Assembly (NCBI RefSeq): GCF_002277895.1
Contig: NZ_CP022998.1
Span: 1-64,000 of the forward strand
DNA: 64,000 nucleotides
Reading direction: 5' to 3'
Source: Rhizobium sp. 11515TR
GTDB lineage: Bacteria; Pseudomonadota; Alphaproteobacteria; Rhizobiales; Rhizobiaceae
The stretch's first letter is position 1. Each line of letters opens with the position of its first letter. Of this stretch, positions 40,008 through 49,056 are shown piece by piece. Under the pieces are notes generated by a model. It was not told the DNA's origin, made no database searches, and saw nothing but the letters and a program-made list of their open reading frames with translations. The position numbers were made by a program, and so were the translations under genes.

Positions 40008-40736
40008 ATGCGCGTCATCGTCACCCGCCCTCGGCATTCGGGTGAGCACACCATGCGGCGGCTGGCGCAGATGGGACACGAACCCCTGCTGCTGCCGCTG
40101 GCCGAACCTGTCCACGATGTCGAGGAAGCAAGACGAGCGCTCCTTGCCACGCAGGGCGCCGTCGCCGTCACCAGCGCCGAGGCGATCCGGGCGCTTTCGC
40201 TGTTGCGTTCCGATCTTGCGCCTCACCTTGGTCGCCGCCTCTTTGCCGTGGGACAGGCGACAGCCAAAGAAGCGGCTGATCTCGGATTCAGCAATATCGC
40301 CATATCCGAAGGCGGCGGCACAGAGCTTGCCGCCATGATCTCCAGCCATCCTTCAGGCCTGACCGACGGGCCCCTCCTCTATCTTGCGGGTTCTCCGCGA
40401 GCGGTTGGCTTCGAAGCCGGACTGGCTGAGCGACACCTGTCTTTCCTGACCGTCGAATGCTACCGGATGCAGAATATCGTCCCCGACGACAACATCCTTC
40501 GCCGGCTTTTCGCCGACACCCGGGCGGACGCCGTACTGCTCTATTCCCACGAGACGGCGAAACGCTTTTTCAACTTGCCATTCGTTCGGCATAACCCCGA
40601 CATCTTTGCCGAAACACGATTTCTCTGCCTAAGCGAAACCATCGCCAGCGCAGTTCCGGAGCCGATGCGATCCCATGTCGATATTGCCGACATGCCGAAT
40701 GAAGACCGGCTTATGGCGCTTCTGATCCACGCGTAA
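40008..40736 (+). CDS. hemD: uroporphyrinogen-III synthase
   Basis: HemD closes and inverts ring D of hydroxymethylbilane. The 242-residue protein has the two-domain form: MRVIVTRPRHSGEHTMRRLAQMGHEPLLLPL, VAVTSAEAIRAL, LLYLAGSPRA, DAVLLYSHETAKRFFNL. Sequence conservation in this family is low, so assignment also rests on the hemC neighbour six bases upstream. Confidence 0.93.
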   Translation: MRVIVTRPRHSGEHTMRRLAQMGHEPLLLPLAEPVHDVEEARRALLATQGAVAVTSAEAIRALSLLRSDLAPHLGRRLFAVGQATAKEAADLGFSNIAISEGGGTELAAMISSHPSGLTDGPLLYLAGSPRAVGFEAGLAERHLSFLTVECYRMQNIVPDDNILRRLFADTRADAVLLYSHETAKRFFNLPFVRHNPDIFAETRFLCLSETIASAVPEPMRSHVDIADMPNEDRLMALLIHA

Positions 40737-40816
40737 GGCCGCAATTTTGATGTAAGGCCTTTCCATAATCGCCTTGTCTGTCTAACTTCGTTGCAGCGCA
40801 TGATAAAGAGGACCTC

Positions 40817-42097
40817 ATGGTATCGCGAAAAACGCCTAACCATTCGAAGCCCAACGACGAACCGGTCACGATCGATCTGGAAGCCGAAAAAACTGCGCAG
40901 GACGCAGCTCCCGAAGATTTGACGGAGCGCAGCCATGGCGAGCTTGGTGGCTCCTCGGCTGATGAAGTGGAAATGCCACTGGAAGCGGAGAAGGAGCCAT
41001 TTCGCGAAGAAGCTCAGGAGTCGATCTTCGGCGCCGCACCGCATGAGCCGCAAGCGGCCGCTGCGCAGCAGGCCGATCCTCCGCCGTCCCATGCCGACCA
41101 TCCGCCTCATACCGAGCGCCCGCCGTCGCGCGAGGGTTCGACATCAGGCCTTATCGCGGCCGGCATCACCGGCGGCCTGATCGCCCTCATCTGCGCCGGC
41201 GCCTTGCAATATGCGGGCTTCCTGCCTAGCGGTCGTACAGGCAAGGACAACTCAACCGAGATCGCCGCACTGAATGCGGAGATCGACGGTCTCAAGCAGA
41301 GCGTCGCCAATCTCGCCGCCGCGCCAGCTGCAAAGCCGGACGAAGCACTGACGGCCCGCGTCGCAGCACTTGAGGCGAGCGCTGCCAACGGCGCTTCGGT
41401 AAATGGCTCGGGCGGCATCGCAAATCCCGCCTCCGACCAGAAGATCGCTTCGCTCACCAGCGAGGTGGAGCAGCTGAAATCGGATCTCAGCAAGGCAACG
41501 CAGAGCCAGGCAACCTCAGATGCCGAAGTCAACAAGCGTCTTGACGATGCCGAAAAGAAGCTGAGCGGACCGAGCCAGGAAAGCGCGGTCGCCCGCGCCA
41601 TCGCAGCTGCAGCGTTGAAGGCGGCAATCGACCGCGGCGGTCCCTTCCAGCCCGAGCTCGACACCTTTGCCAATGTTGCGCCGGACGATCCAGCGGTCGC
41701 CGATCTCAAGAATTTCGCCCAGACCGGCGTGCCCTCCCGCGCCGACCTGATCCGCCAGGTTTCCGATGTCGCGTCCGCAATCGTCGCCACCGCGCAGACC
41801 GACGATCCGAACCAGAGCTGGAGCAGCCGGCTGATGTCGGGAGCGAAATCGCTGGTGCAGGTCCGCGCCGTCGGCAATGTGCCCGGCGACAGCATCGATG
41901 CCATCGCCGCGCGTTTCGAGGACAAGGTCAGGAACGGCGATCTGCCAGGCGCGGTGACCGAGTGGAACAGCCTGCCCGATGCCGGAAAATCCGCATCGGC
42001 CGCCTTCAAGCAGTCGCTGGAAGCCCGCATCCGCGTCGAGGATCTGGTAAGCGATGCCTTGTCGAAGGCGATCGCCAATACTGGGAAACAGAACTAA
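40817..42097 (+). CDS. mitofilin-like inner membrane protein of the heme cluster
   Basis: The 426-residue protein has a long acidic, disordered N-terminus (about 1-105), one transmembrane helix (GLIAAGITGGLIALICAGAL), a coiled coil (about 145-250 with EIAALNAEIDGLKQSVANLAA and LTSEVEQLKSDLSKATQ) and a C-terminal helical domain. This is the alphaproteobacterial mitofilin/COG4223 layout commonly found between hemD and hemY; the mitochondrial relative Mic60 shapes cristae. Its role in free-living rhizobia is not established. Confidence 0.85.
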   Translation: MVSRKTPNHSKPNDEPVTIDLEAEKTAQDAAPEDLTERSHGELGGSSADEVEMPLEAEKEPFREEAQESIFGAAPHEPQAAAAQQADPPPSHADHPPHTERPPSREGSTSGLIAAGITGGLIALICAGALQYAGFLPSGRTGKDNSTEIAALNAEIDGLKQSVANLAAAPAAKPDEALTARVAALEASAANGASVNGSGGIANPASDQKIASLTSEVEQLKSDLSKATQSQATSDAEVNKRLDDAEKKLSGPSQESAVARAIAAAALKAAIDRGGPFQPELDTFANVAPDDPAVADLKNFAQTGVPSRADLIRQVSDVASAIVATAQTDDPNQSWSSRLMSGAKSLVQVRAVGNVPGDSIDAIAARFEDKVRNGDLPGAVTEWNSLPDAGKSASAAFKQSLEARIRVEDLVSDALSKAIANTGKQN

Positions 42098-42112
42098 GGA
42101 CGGAGTGTAGCA

Positions 42113-43720
42113 ATGATCAGACTGCTTATCTTCGCCATTCTCGTCCTAGCTCTCGGCTATGGCTTTTCGTGGCTCGCGGATCGCCCCGGCGATCTCTCGC
42201 TGGTTTGGGAAGGGCAGCTTTATCAGACGAAGCTGATCGTCGCCGCCGCGATCCTGATTGCGATCGTGGCCGCTGTCATGATCGTCTGGTGGTTCGTGCG
42301 GTTGATCTGGACTTCGCCCTATTCCGTCACCCGCTACTTCCGCGCCCGCAAGCGCGATCGCGGCTATCAGGCGTTGTCGACCGGCCTCATTGCTGCCGGT
42401 GCCGGCAATTCGCTGCTCGCCCGCAAGATGGCAGCCCGCACACGCGGCCTCATCCGCGCCGATCAGGAGCCGCTCATCAACCTCCTTGAAGCCCAGGCTG
42501 CCCTGATCGAAGGTAAGCATGACGAGGCCCGCCAGAAGTTCGAGCAGATGGCCAATGATCCGGAAACACGCGAGCTCGGCCTGCGCGGCCTCTTTCTCGA
42601 AGCCAAGCGTCTCGGCGCGCATGAAGCCGCGCGGCAATATGCCGAGAAAGCTGCCGACCAGGCGCCCTACCTGCCCTGGGCAGCGCAGGCGACATTGGAA
42701 TATCGCAGCCAGGCCGGCCGCTGGGATGATGCCATCAAGCTGCTGGACCAGCAGAAGGTCGCCCATGTCGTCGACAAGGCCACAGCCAACCGTCAACGCG
42801 CAGTGCTGCTGACGGCCCGCGCCAACGACAAGCTGGAGAGCGATCCGACAGGCGCGCGCGACGATGCTCTGGCGGCATTGAAGCTCGTGGACGATTTCGT
42901 GCCCGCAGCGCTGATCGCGGCCAAAGCTTTGTTCCGTGAAGACAAGGTGCGCAAGGCAGCCTCCATCCTCGAGCAGGTCTGGAAGGCGCAGCCGCATCCC
43001 GAGGTCGGCAGGGCCTATGTGCGAGCTCGCAGTGGCGATTCCGTTCTTGACCGTTTGAAGCGCGCCGAACGGCTGGAGGCGATCCGCCCGAACAATGTCG
43101 AAGCCCTGCTGTTGACCGCGAAGGCAGCGATGGATGCCGGCGATTTTGCCAAGGCCCGTGCCAAGGCCGAAGCAGCCGCAAGGATCGATGCGCGCGAAGG
43201 CGCCTTCCTGCTGCTTGCTGACATCGAAGAGGCCGAAACCGGCGATCAGGGCCGCATCCGCCACTGGATGGCGCAGGCGCTGCGCGCACCACGCGATCCG
43301 GCCTGGGTCGCCGACGGCTTCGTCTCGGAAAAATGGCTGCCTCTGTCGCCGATCACGGGCCGTCTCGATGCCTTCGAATGGAAGGCACCCTTCGGCCAGA
43401 TCTATGGGCCGGTGGAAGAAGGCTCCACGGTGTCGGTCGATGCGGCGCTGAAATCGCTGCCGCCGGTGCGCGAGGCCGCCCTCGCAACCACGGCGGCAAA
43501 GCCAAGTTCACCGAAAGTTGCATCGCCGGCCGCCGATACCTATGTCATGGAATTGGAACCTACCGTGGCGAAACCCGCTTCAAGCCCATCCGAAGCCGCG
43601 CCAAAACCGGCGCAGCAGGGTGAGGAGCCCCGGCCCTTCTTCGGTGGTGCGCCTGATGATCCGGGCGTGAAGGATCATAAACTTGAACCGGAACCCAAGA
43701 CGCGGCTCAAGCTGTTTTAG
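42113..43720 (+). CDS. hemY: HemY-like heme biosynthesis membrane TPR protein
   Basis: The 535-residue protein has two N-terminal membrane helices (about 3-20 and 40-65), the HemY_N region RLIWTSPYSVTRYFRARKRDRGYQALSTGLIAAGAGN, then tetratricopeptide-type helical repeats to about 410 and a Pro/Ala-rich tail. It is not the oxygen-dependent protoporphyrinogen oxidase also called HemY. It is co-directional with hemC-hemD and the mitofilin-like gene (15 bp gap). Confidence 0.87.
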   Translation: MIRLLIFAILVLALGYGFSWLADRPGDLSLVWEGQLYQTKLIVAAAILIAIVAAVMIVWWFVRLIWTSPYSVTRYFRARKRDRGYQALSTGLIAAGAGNSLLARKMAARTRGLIRADQEPLINLLEAQAALIEGKHDEARQKFEQMANDPETRELGLRGLFLEAKRLGAHEAARQYAEKAADQAPYLPWAAQATLEYRSQAGRWDDAIKLLDQQKVAHVVDKATANRQRAVLLTARANDKLESDPTGARDDALAALKLVDDFVPAALIAAKALFREDKVRKAASILEQVWKAQPHPEVGRAYVRARSGDSVLDRLKRAERLEAIRPNNVEALLLTAKAAMDAGDFAKARAKAEAAARIDAREGAFLLLADIEEAETGDQGRIRHWMAQALRAPRDPAWVADGFVSEKWLPLSPITGRLDAFEWKAPFGQIYGPVEEGSTVSVDAALKSLPPVREAALATTAAKPSSPKVASPAADTYVMELEPTVAKPASSPSEAAPKPAQQGEEPRPFFGGAPDDPGVKDHKLEPEPKTRLKLF

Positions 43721-43787
43721 AGCAATTCCGGCAAAACTGCGCCGCGGTTTTACGTCCGGAATTGCGGGAAGATAAAAAGATAGAGCA
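43719..43787. repeat. rhizobial intergenic palindromic repeat, family A copy 2
   Basis: Arms GCAATTCCGG (43722-43731) and CCGGAATTGC (43756-43765) enclose a GCGCCGCGGTTTTACGT-type centre, and AAAGATAGAGCATG follows. The layout matches the copies at 8155 and 63040. It starts at the very end of the hemY-like gene. Confidence 0.75.
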
Positions 43788-43833
43788 TGGTGCCCCAAGA
43801 ACCCTGCTCGGCCCATTTTGAGAATGGAGACGC

Positions 43834-44319
43834 ATGTTCGAACGCTTTCAGGAATTCCTTCATAACCTGACCCAGGACCACCCCAGATCCGGCTTCGCAC
43901 CCGACGACCCGCGTGTCGCGGTGGCGGCGCTGTGCATTCAGGTCATGGAGGCGGACGGCAAGATCGAGAACAGCGAAAAGAAACGGCTGCGCAAGCTCCT
44001 GAAGGAACAATATGGTCTCGATGGCCGCCAGCTCGACCAACTGATCGCTGCCGGCGAGGAAGCGGAAAGCGAAGCCGTCGATTATTATCGCTTTACCTCG
44101 GATCTAAAGCGTCATCTCGACAGCACCCAGCGGCTCGAACTGCTCGGCATCCTCTGGGACATCGTCTACGCCGACGGCGAGCGCAGCGAGATGGAAGATC
44201 ATGCGATCTGGCGGATCGCCGACCTCATGGGCATTTCCGATCGCGAGCGCATCATGAAGCGACAGGAAGCAGCCGCACGCGCGCCCGGTTCGAGGGTGGA
44301 GACAGGCAATGATGATTGA
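43834..44319 (+). CDS. TerB-like tellurite resistance-family protein
   Basis: The 161-residue protein is an all-helical TerB-type domain: VAVAALCIQVMEADGKIENSEKKRLRKLL near residue 30 and LLGILWDIVYADGERSEMEDHAIWRIADLMGIS near 105, each with the acidic DG.(I/R) metal-site pattern. The cellular role of such stand-alone proteins is unclear and tellurite resistance should not be assumed. Its end overlaps the next gene by 11 bp. Confidence 0.88.
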   Translation: MFERFQEFLHNLTQDHPRSGFAPDDPRVAVAALCIQVMEADGKIENSEKKRLRKLLKEQYGLDGRQLDQLIAAGEEAESEAVDYYRFTSDLKRHLDSTQRLELLGILWDIVYADGERSEMEDHAIWRIADLMGISDRERIMKRQEAAARAPGSRVETGNDD

Positions 44320-45037
44320 AGCGCCGAAGAGCGCTGGCAGCCCGATATTGATCGTCCTGCATCAGGAGCGCTCCAGTCCCGGTCGCGTCGGCCAGATGCT
44401 GCTGGAGAAGGGATTCGATCTTGATATCCGCCGGCCGGTCCTCGGCGACCCTCTGCCCTCGACACTAGAGGCGCACGCCGGCGCCGTCGTCTTCGGTGGC
44501 CCGATGAGCGCCAACGACCCGGATGATTTCATTAGGACCGAGACCGACTGGCTCAAAGTACCGCTTAAGGAAAACCGCCCCTATCTCGGCATCTGCCTTG
44601 GCGCGCAGCTGCTCGCCCGCCATCTCGGCGCAAAGGTGAAGGCGCGCGACGACGGCAAGACCGAGATCGGCTGGTATGCTCTGCAGCCGACGGAAAAGGG
44701 TCGGCTGCTGATGCGCTGGCCGCAGATGGTCTATCACTTCCACCGCGAAGGCTTCGAACTACCGCATGGCGCCGACCTGCTGGCGACAGCGGAGACCTAT
44801 CCCAACCAGGCCTATCGCTACGGCACCAATGCCTGGGGCCTGCAGTTCCATGCCGAACTCACGCGCGCCATGATGCAGCGCTGGGTCGTGCATGGCGAGC
44901 ACCGCTTCTGCATGCCGAATGCTCAGCAGGGCCGCGAGCATCTCGAAGGCCGCATGATCTTCGACGCCGCGCTCAAGACTTGGCTGTCGGAATTTCTCGA
45001 TCTCGTCTTCGAGGGCAAGCAGGCAATGGCGGCCTAA
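44309..45037 (+). CDS. class I glutamine amidotransferase-like protein
   Basis: The 242-residue protein has the nucleophile elbow PYLGICLGAQLLARHLGA with the active Cys near residue 97 and the His-Glu pair in GLQFHAELT near 190. Such stand-alone GATase-like proteins act on varied amides, for example gamma-glutamyl compounds; no synthase partner is adjacent. GGAG lies eight bases upstream of the ATG inside the previous gene. It converges on the next gene with a 4-bp overlap. Confidence 0.87.
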   Translation: MMIEAPKSAGSPILIVLHQERSSPGRVGQMLLEKGFDLDIRRPVLGDPLPSTLEAHAGAVVFGGPMSANDPDDFIRTETDWLKVPLKENRPYLGICLGAQLLARHLGAKVKARDDGKTEIGWYALQPTEKGRLLMRWPQMVYHFHREGFELPHGADLLATAETYPNQAYRYGTNAWGLQFHAELTRAMMQRWVVHGEHRFCMPNAQQGREHLEGRMIFDAALKTWLSEFLDLVFEGKQAMAA

Positions 45038-45663
45038 AGGCTCTCTCCTGACGAAAGCACGCGATCGAATTCATCGATCGCGCCACGGATCGCAGATGCA
45101 TATCGCTTCATCTTTTCTGCGTCTTTCATGAGAATATCCCTGACGCCTCTCGGAATTTCGAGCTGGACGCCGGCCTGCCGCTTGCCGCGATTGCAGACAT
45201 TACCGGCGGAAGCTCCGGCAAGCGCCTCCCCTTTCATTCTCGCGGCCGCCACAAAACCATTGAGCCGCAATGCTTCGACGATCCGGTCGCGAAGCGACGT
45301 GTCGAGACCGCCGATCCAGCTCGTCAGCGGATCATCCCGATCCGTGCGGCCGTGAACGGCGACGACGATCGACGAACTGCCCACCAAGCCGTTTGCTATC
45401 GGTTCATCGAAATTTTCGGAGGTGATGTGCAGCTCATGATGGAGCCTCACCGCATCAAGCCCTTCGAAACGATAAAGTGAGAACCTCTCATTCGCGATCG
45501 CCAAAGCGACCTCGGACGTGGCAGGTTCAATGAAACCGCCATGGGGAGCGATAACGGCGACATTCGATGATCGATCCGCGATATTGATGCGATAGTCGAC
45601 GCCTTCGGTTTCATGCTCGCGAAGCGCCGAAAACGAATTGTATCGATCCGGCAACCTCGCCAT
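45034..45663 (-). CDS. poly-gamma-glutamate hydrolase family protein
   Basis: The 209-residue protein has AVIAPHGGFIEPATSEVALAIA near residue 40, LHITSENFDEP, and VAVHGRTD near 110, matching the zinc-dependent PghP family first known from phages that digest poly-gamma-glutamate capsules. No signal peptide is seen. The start MARLPDRYNSFSALRE is fixed by GAGGAG six bases upstream. No phage genes surround it. Confidence 0.85.
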   Translation of the reverse strand: MARLPDRYNSFSALREHETEGVDYRINIADRSSNVAVIAPHGGFIEPATSEVALAIANERFSLYRFEGLDAVRLHHELHITSENFDEPIANGLVGSSSIVVAVHGRTDRDDPLTSWIGGLDTSLRDRIVEALRLNGFVAAARMKGEALAGASAGNVCNRGKRQAGVQLEIPRGVRDILMKDAEKMKRYASAIRGAIDEFDRVLSSGESL

Positions 45664-45673
45664 TACGCACTCC

Positions 45674-46930
45674 TCAAACCGGTTGCGGCTCGCCGTCACG
45701 GTCGGGCACGCTCAGGCTGTCGATCCGGCGAAGCTGCGGGAAACCTGTGGCCCAGAGGATGGCGACGGTCAGCGTGCCAAGTCCTCCAATGACGACGGCG
45801 GGAATCGCGCCGAAATAATGCGCCATGGTGCCGGCGCGGAATTCGCCAAGCTCGTTCGACGCGCCGACGAAGACCATGTTGACGGCATTGACACGGCCGC
45901 GCACGTGATCCGGCGTCCAGAGCGTGATCAGCGTTTCGCGGACATAGACGGAGATCAGGTCGGATGCGCCCATGATGGCCAGAGCCGTTATCGACAGCCA
46001 TGGCGTATGCGAGATGCCGAAGATCAGGGTTCCCAAGCCGAATATGGCAACGCCGGCAAACATACAGATACCGGCGCGATTGCGGATAGGATAGGTCGCC
46101 AGGAAAAGGCCCATGGCGATCGCGCCGAAGCTTGGCGCCGCGCGCAGCATGCCGAGACCCCAGGGCCCGAGCGTCAGGATATCGCGCGCATAGATGGGCA
46201 TCAGCGCGACCGCGCCGCCGAGCAGCACGGCGAAAAGATCGAGCGAGACCGCACCGAGCACCACTTTTTCCGACCAGATGAAACGGAAGCCGGCGAGCAT
46301 CTCATTAAGGCTACGCCGCTCATGCGCGATGCGCTGCTGCGGCTTCGGGATCAGGAAGGTCAGCACAGAGCCGGCCGCAAAGAAAAGGACGGCAACGGTA
46401 TAGGCGACATTGGCCCCGATGCCATAAAGCAGACCGCCGGCAACAGGACCGAGGATGGCGGCCGCATCCCATGACATCGAGTTCCAGGTGATCGCGTTCG
46501 TCAGGTCTTCGGGCGGGATCAGATTGGGCGCAAGCGACTGCATGGCCGGCGTCATGAAGGCGCGTTCTATGCCGAAGACCGTAAGGATCAGAAATACCGG
46601 CAGCGGCGCGAAGGTGCCAGATACGGTCAGGAACAGCAGGGCAGCCGCACAGAGGGTGCCGACGAAAATGCAGATCGCGGAAATCCGCCGCCTGTTGTAG
46701 CGGTCCGCAGCCGTACCCGTCACCAGGATCAGCAGCAGCGACGGCAGGAACTGAACGAGGCCGATCAGACCGAGATAGAGCGGTTGGCCGGTGTGCTCAT
46801 ACATCTGCCAGCCGACGGAGACGCTGACGACCTGCGTGGCAAAGGCCGTCAAAAACCGCGCGAAGAAGAAATAAGTATAGGCAACGTGCCTGAAGGCGGC
46901 AAACCGGTCTCCGCTGGCAGCGAGCGACAT
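45674..46930 (-). CDS. MFS transporter (EntS-like/MFS_3)
   Basis: The 418-residue protein has 10 to 12 hydrophobic helices, an early motif VSVSVGWQMYEHTGQPLYLGLIGLVQFLPSLLL and the loop TAADRYNRRRI between helices 2 and 3, as in the enterobactin-exporter-like MFS_3 group. The substrate is unknown. It ends 10 bp before the hydrolase start on the same strand, so both are likely co-transcribed. Confidence 0.9.
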   Translation of the reverse strand: MSLAASGDRFAAFRHVAYTYFFFARFLTAFATQVVSVSVGWQMYEHTGQPLYLGLIGLVQFLPSLLLILVTGTAADRYNRRRISAICIFVGTLCAAALLFLTVSGTFAPLPVFLILTVFGIERAFMTPAMQSLAPNLIPPEDLTNAITWNSMSWDAAAILGPVAGGLLYGIGANVAYTVAVLFFAAGSVLTFLIPKPQQRIAHERRSLNEMLAGFRFIWSEKVVLGAVSLDLFAVLLGGAVALMPIYARDILTLGPWGLGMLRAAPSFGAIAMGLFLATYPIRNRAGICMFAGVAIFGLGTLIFGISHTPWLSITALAIMGASDLISVYVRETLITLWTPDHVRGRVNAVNMVFVGASNELGEFRAGTMAHYFGAIPAVVIGGLGTLTVAILWATGFPQLRRIDSLSVPDRDGEPQPV

Positions 46931-47066
46931 GGAACGAGACTTTCCGACGTGGCCGCTAGCGCAAATGCCGGCCTTTTAAACATGATTCAACATGCTTCGG
47001 AGCATGGGACTTGCCCGTTTAGTCGCCAATGTCTACATGTCTGTCAACCGCGAATTGGAGACGGAT

Positions 47067-47360
47067 ATGCTCGCCTTATTTCAAACCATTGATCTGGCTT
47101 TGAATCTTTATACCTGGATCTTGATCGCCAGCGCCATCTTTTCCTGGCTCTATGCGTTCAACGTTATCAATTCGAGCAATCAGTTTGTCAGCTCCATCGG
47201 CAACTTCCTATATGCGGTCACTGAGCCTGCCCTGCGCCCGATCCGCCGCATTCTGCCTGACCTCGGCGGCATCGATATCTCGCCGGTCATCCTGCTGCTC
47301 ATCATTTTCTTCATCCGCTCGCTGATGTGGAATTCGATTGTCCCCATGTTCCTGCGGTGA
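47067..47360 (+). CDS. YggT family membrane protein
   Basis: The 97-residue protein has two hydrophobic segments and the YggT core [21 protein letters not shown] plus [32 protein letters not shown]. It is a small inner-membrane protein of unclear function. The ATG has GGAG six bases upstream; a start at 46992 adds residues outside the family. Its stop overlaps the start of the DUF167 gene. Confidence 0.92.
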   Translation: MLALFQTIDLALNLYTWILIASAIFSWLYAFNVINSSNQFVSSIGNFLYAVTEPALRPIRRILPDLGGIDISPVILLLIIFFIRSLMWNSIVPMFLR

Positions 47361-47674
47361 GCAAAGCCTGGCAGACCTTTCCGGATCACGTCAGGCTTTC
47401 CGTGCGGCTCACGCCCAATGGCGGGCGTAATGCGATCGATGGGTTGGAAACGGGCGCCGGCGGCGAATGCTATTTGAAGGCGCGTGTTTCGGCAGCACCC
47501 GAAAAGGGCAATGCCAACAAGGCGCTGATCGCCCTGCTCTCAAAGAGCCTCGGCATTCCCAAATCCACGCTCACCCTTATCAGCGGCGACACCGCACGCA
47601 AAAAAATCCTCCGGATCGAAGGCGAACCGGAGGATTTAATAAAAAGGCTTTGCGCCGTCACTGAAGGCGGCTGA
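47357..47674 (+). CDS. DUF167 (YggU) family protein
   Basis: The 105-residue protein has [41 protein letters not shown] and [16 protein letters not shown], hallmarks of the small DUF167/YggU fold. Function unknown. A GTG at 47357 overlaps the YggT stop (GTGA) and is the most likely start. Confidence 0.9.
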   Translation: MSKAWQTFPDHVRLSVRLTPNGGRNAIDGLETGAGGECYLKARVSAAPEKGNANKALIALLSKSLGIPKSTLTLISGDTARKKILRIEGEPEDLIKRLCAVTEGG

Positions 47675-47679
47675 TCAGA

Positions 47680-48216
47680 TCAAGCCTTGGTGTTCTTGGC
47701 GCGCTCGATGGCTTCGACGATGAGTTCGCCGGCTTCCTTCGAACCCTTCCAGCCGAAAATCTTAACCCACTTGCCAGGCTCCAGATCCTTGTAGTGCTCG
47801 AAGAAATGCTCGATCTGCTTCAGCGTGATCTCGGGCAGGTCGGTATATTCCTTGACCTTGTCATAGCGCATGGTCAGCTTCGGCGCGGGAACGGCGATGA
47901 TCTTCTCGTCCTTGCCGGAATTGTCTTCCATCATCAGCACGCCGATCGGGCGAACATTGATGACGCAGCCCGGAACCAGCGGGCGGGTGTTGGCGATCAG
48001 AACGTCGATCGGGTCGCCGTCGTCGGAGAGCGTATGCGGAACGAAGCCGTAATTGCCCGGATAGGTCATCGGCGTGTAGAGGAAACGGTCGACGACCAGC
48101 GTGCCGGCCTCCTTGTCCATTTCATACTTGATCGGATGACCGCCGACCGGCACTTCAACGATGACGTTGACGTCTTCGGGCGGGTTCTTGCCAATGGAAA
48201 TCGCGTCGATACGCAT
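47680..48216 (-). CDS. ppa: inorganic pyrophosphatase (family I)
   Basis: The enzyme hydrolyses pyrophosphate from biosynthetic reactions. The 178-residue protein has the ligand set typical of family [40 protein letters not shown] with the three metal-binding Asp, and [13 protein letters not shown]. It converges on the DUF167 gene with only five bases between the stops. Confidence 0.97.
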   Translation of the reverse strand: MRIDAISIGKNPPEDVNVIVEVPVGGHPIKYEMDKEAGTLVVDRFLYTPMTYPGNYGFVPHTLSDDGDPIDVLIANTRPLVPGCVINVRPIGVLMMEDNSGKDEKIIAVPAPKLTMRYDKVKEYTDLPEITLKQIEHFFEHYKDLEPGKWVKIFGWKGSKEAGELIVEAIERAKNTKA

Positions 48217-48349
48217 GCTTGTCCCCTAGATAAGGATGGTTGCCGCCAGCCAAATAATAGGATTCATGCCGCAACGCAACAACGCATCGGGAAAGAGGCG
48301 GATTTACTGCATGATTCCTTAAATCGGAACCGATGCGCGACAGCGCCGC

Positions 48350-48856
48350 TCAGGACCAAACGAAACCGATCTTGCGAAGCTGCCTGTGATCGAATGTTTC
48401 GATGCCCTCGCAGAAATCCGCACCGCCCTGCCCGCGATAGAAGCGGTAGGCATTCTCGTTTTCCTCAAGGCACCAAACGACCAGCCCCTTGCAGCCGAGC
48501 GACTTCAACAGCCGGCGCGCCTCGCCGAACAGCATGCGACCCAAGCCGAGACCCTGATATTGCGGGCGCAGATAGAGTTCGTAGATCTCGCCTTCCTGCG
48601 GCAGCGCGCGGGCACGGTTGAGGCCGAGCGTGGCATAGCCTGCGATCTCGCCGGCGACATCCAAAACCAGCAGCGTCGCGGGACCGCTCGTTGCCTTGCG
48701 CCACCAGGCTTCGCCGCGACGCTCGATCATCTGGCCGAGGGCGCGATGCGGAATGATGCCGGCATAGGTGTACTGCCAGGACTGGCGGTGCACCTCCGAA
48801 ATGGCTCGGGCATCATGGGGTTCTGCCCGCCGAACATCAATCGACAACGTCTTCAT
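48350..48856 (-). CDS. GNAT family N-acetyltransferase
   Basis: The 168-residue protein has the acetyl-CoA loop YLRPQYQGLGLGRMLFGEARRLL near residue 100 (Q/RxxGxG) and the preceding strand EIYELYLRPQ. The N-terminal part RRAEPHDARAISEVHRQSWQYTY is typical. The substrate is unknown. The ATG lies 98 bp from a CtrA-type box upstream. Confidence 0.9.
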   Translation of the reverse strand: MKTLSIDVRRAEPHDARAISEVHRQSWQYTYAGIIPHRALGQMIERRGEAWWRKATSGPATLLVLDVAGEIAGYATLGLNRARALPQEGEIYELYLRPQYQGLGLGRMLFGEARRLLKSLGCKGLVVWCLEENENAYRFYRGQGGADFCEGIETFDHRQLRKIGFVWS

Positions 48857-48953
48857 AACGTCTACTCTGGTCTTACCGATGCGAATTAACCATCCTCATT
48901 CATAAAGATGGCAGACTTGCCCACAGGCTTTATCCGTGGATCATCGACAAAAA

Positions 48954-48970
48954 TTAACGGTTTTTTAACC
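48954..48970. promoter_or_regulatory. CtrA-type full binding box upstream of the acetyltransferase
   Basis: TTAA, seven bases, TTAACC matches the CtrA consensus exactly. It lies 98-114 bp upstream of the GNAT start and just downstream of the typA terminator. The region is T-rich, so a chance match is possible. Confidence 0.35.
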
Positions 48971-49001
48971 TTTAGGACAAGGGCTCAAAAACCGAACATA
49001 C

Positions 49002-49030
49002 AAATAAAAACCCCGGCGCGAAGGCCGGGG
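49002..49030 (-). terminator. intrinsic terminator of typA
   Basis: CCCCGGC (49011-49017) and GCCGGGG (49024-49030) form a GC-rich stem with a 6-base loop, and on the minus strand TTTTTATTT follows directly. It sits 26 bp after the typA stop. Confidence 0.85.
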
Positions 49031-49056
49031 TCCAATACATTGCTCGGTTAGGGTGA

